Positions 46,537 through 46,728 of a DNA stretch of 46,728 nt are shown here, piece after piece; position 1 is the stretch's first letter, and the number at the start of each line of letters is the position of its first letter. Below the pieces are notes generated by a model. That model was not told where the DNA came from. It made no database searches and saw only the letters and a list, made by a program, of their open reading frames with translations. This DNA is from Actinomycetes bacterium. Lineage in GTDB: Bacteria; Actinomycetota; Acidimicrobiia; Acidimicrobiales; Palsa-688. The position numbers were made by a program, and so were the translations under genes. The stretch is from NCBI GenBank assembly GCA_021809105.1, contig JAKBAM010000003.1, positions 67,154-113,881 on the forward strand. Direction: 5' to 3'.

Positions 46537-46728
46537 GCAGTGGGGCCCTCCTGCAGGCTCGCGGCGAGCTCGGCTCGGCGCCGTTGCTCGAGGTCGGACG
46601 GAGTTATGAGGCTGCAGTCGTCACAGGTGTGGGTACGCCCCTCCGGCCCCGGCGCTTGGTACCAGAGGCAGCAGCTGGTTCGGGTCCAGAACCAACCGTC
46701 GGCGCCGGCCCCTCCTCCGGCGCCGGCC
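46533..46728 (-). CDS. FhuF-like [2Fe-2S] protein, C-terminal end only
   Basis: The minus-strand frame upstream of cobN is open from the window edge to a TGA overlapping the cobN ATG (46533-46536). The last 54 residues read GWFWTRTSCCLWYQ, then a Gly/Pro/Glu loop, CDDC and SLITPSDLEQRRRAEL. The Cys-Cys-x11-Cys-x2-Cys arrangement is that of the C-terminal [2Fe-2S] site of FhuF-type siderophore-iron reductases. Coupling to cobN suggests a redox role linked to cobalt or cobalamin, or simple co-regulation of metal handling; that is inference. The N-terminal part lies outside the window. Confidence 0.72.
   Translation of the reverse strand, partial: AGAGGGAGADGWFWTRTSCCLWYQAPGPEGRTHTCDDCSLITPSDLEQRRRAELAASLQEGPTA

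Overview
The window is very GC-rich and gene-dense, with third codon positions dominated by G and C, many GTG starts and frequent ATGA or GTGA stop/start overlaps. HspR, BldC, polyphosphate glucokinase, the separate PurS/PurQ/short PurL set, a caa3-type CtaG and a HadA/HadB-like MaoC pair together point to an actinobacterium. A lineage outside the well-studied Streptomyces and Mycobacterium (for example Acidimicrobiia) seems likely, but that placement is inference. It reads as ordinary chromosome: I see no IS element, prophage, CRISPR array, tRNA or rRNA.

Layout. (1) 1-5038, plus strand: end of a chaperone operon (grpE, truncated by the window edge, then dnaJ and hspR) followed by clpB behind its own promoter, which carries an HspR-type (HAIR-like) operator. 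(2) 5120-5896: a Bax-inhibitor-1 family membrane protein. (3) 5940-16054: a purine block, purA-purD-purE-purC-purS-purQ-purL-purF-purM, several junctions overlapping by 1-4 bases; then bldC and a stand-alone argJ. (4) 17639-20199: ctaG meets a convergent thiol-oxidation pair (VKOR-family protein and a DUF929 thioredoxin-like protein) at a 24-base inverted repeat. (5) 20271-26018: an E. coli-type serA facing a minus-strand PP2C phosphatase, a cystathionine gamma-lyase/synthase and a cystathionine beta-synthase with an unusual 102-residue N-terminal extension, then ppgK. SerA can feed serine to the transsulfuration pair. (6) 26148-27591: a MaoC/hot-dog dehydratase pair and a convergent methyltransferase. 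(7) 27759-30326: a membrane SpoIIE-type phosphatase fused to an RsbW-like kinase domain and a further C-terminal domain. (8) 30409-34057: a flavin-based trans-membrane electron-transfer module (ferric-reductase-like flavocytochrome, FMN-binding protein, ApbE) plus a phosphodiester-glycosidase-like lipoprotein. (9) 34035-36043: a poorly characterised divergent locus with two small zinc-ribbon proteins, an unrecognised 322-residue protein and a receiver domain whose phosphoacceptor Asp is replaced by Glu. (10) 36074-46728, minus strand: a cobalamin operon read right to left (FhuF-like [2Fe-2S] protein C-terminus, cobN, fused chlI/chlD, cobU, cobS, cbiB, threonine-phosphate decarboxylase, and a HAD phosphatase-CobT fusion).

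Themes. At least five genes (purA, serA, the DUF929 gene, the CBS gene, ppgK) have a TANNNT -10 hexamer exactly 6 or 7 bases before the start codon, and the ferric-reductase-like and Bax-inhibitor genes have a looser NANNNT match. This is the signature of leaderless transcripts and it helps fix start codons. The most novel items are the HAD-CobT fusion, the YjeF_N-like extension on CBS, the phosphomimetic-looking receiver with its zinc-ribbon neighbours, and the flavinylation operon with its added lipoprotein. Function calls come from motif recognition by eye; no database search was run.
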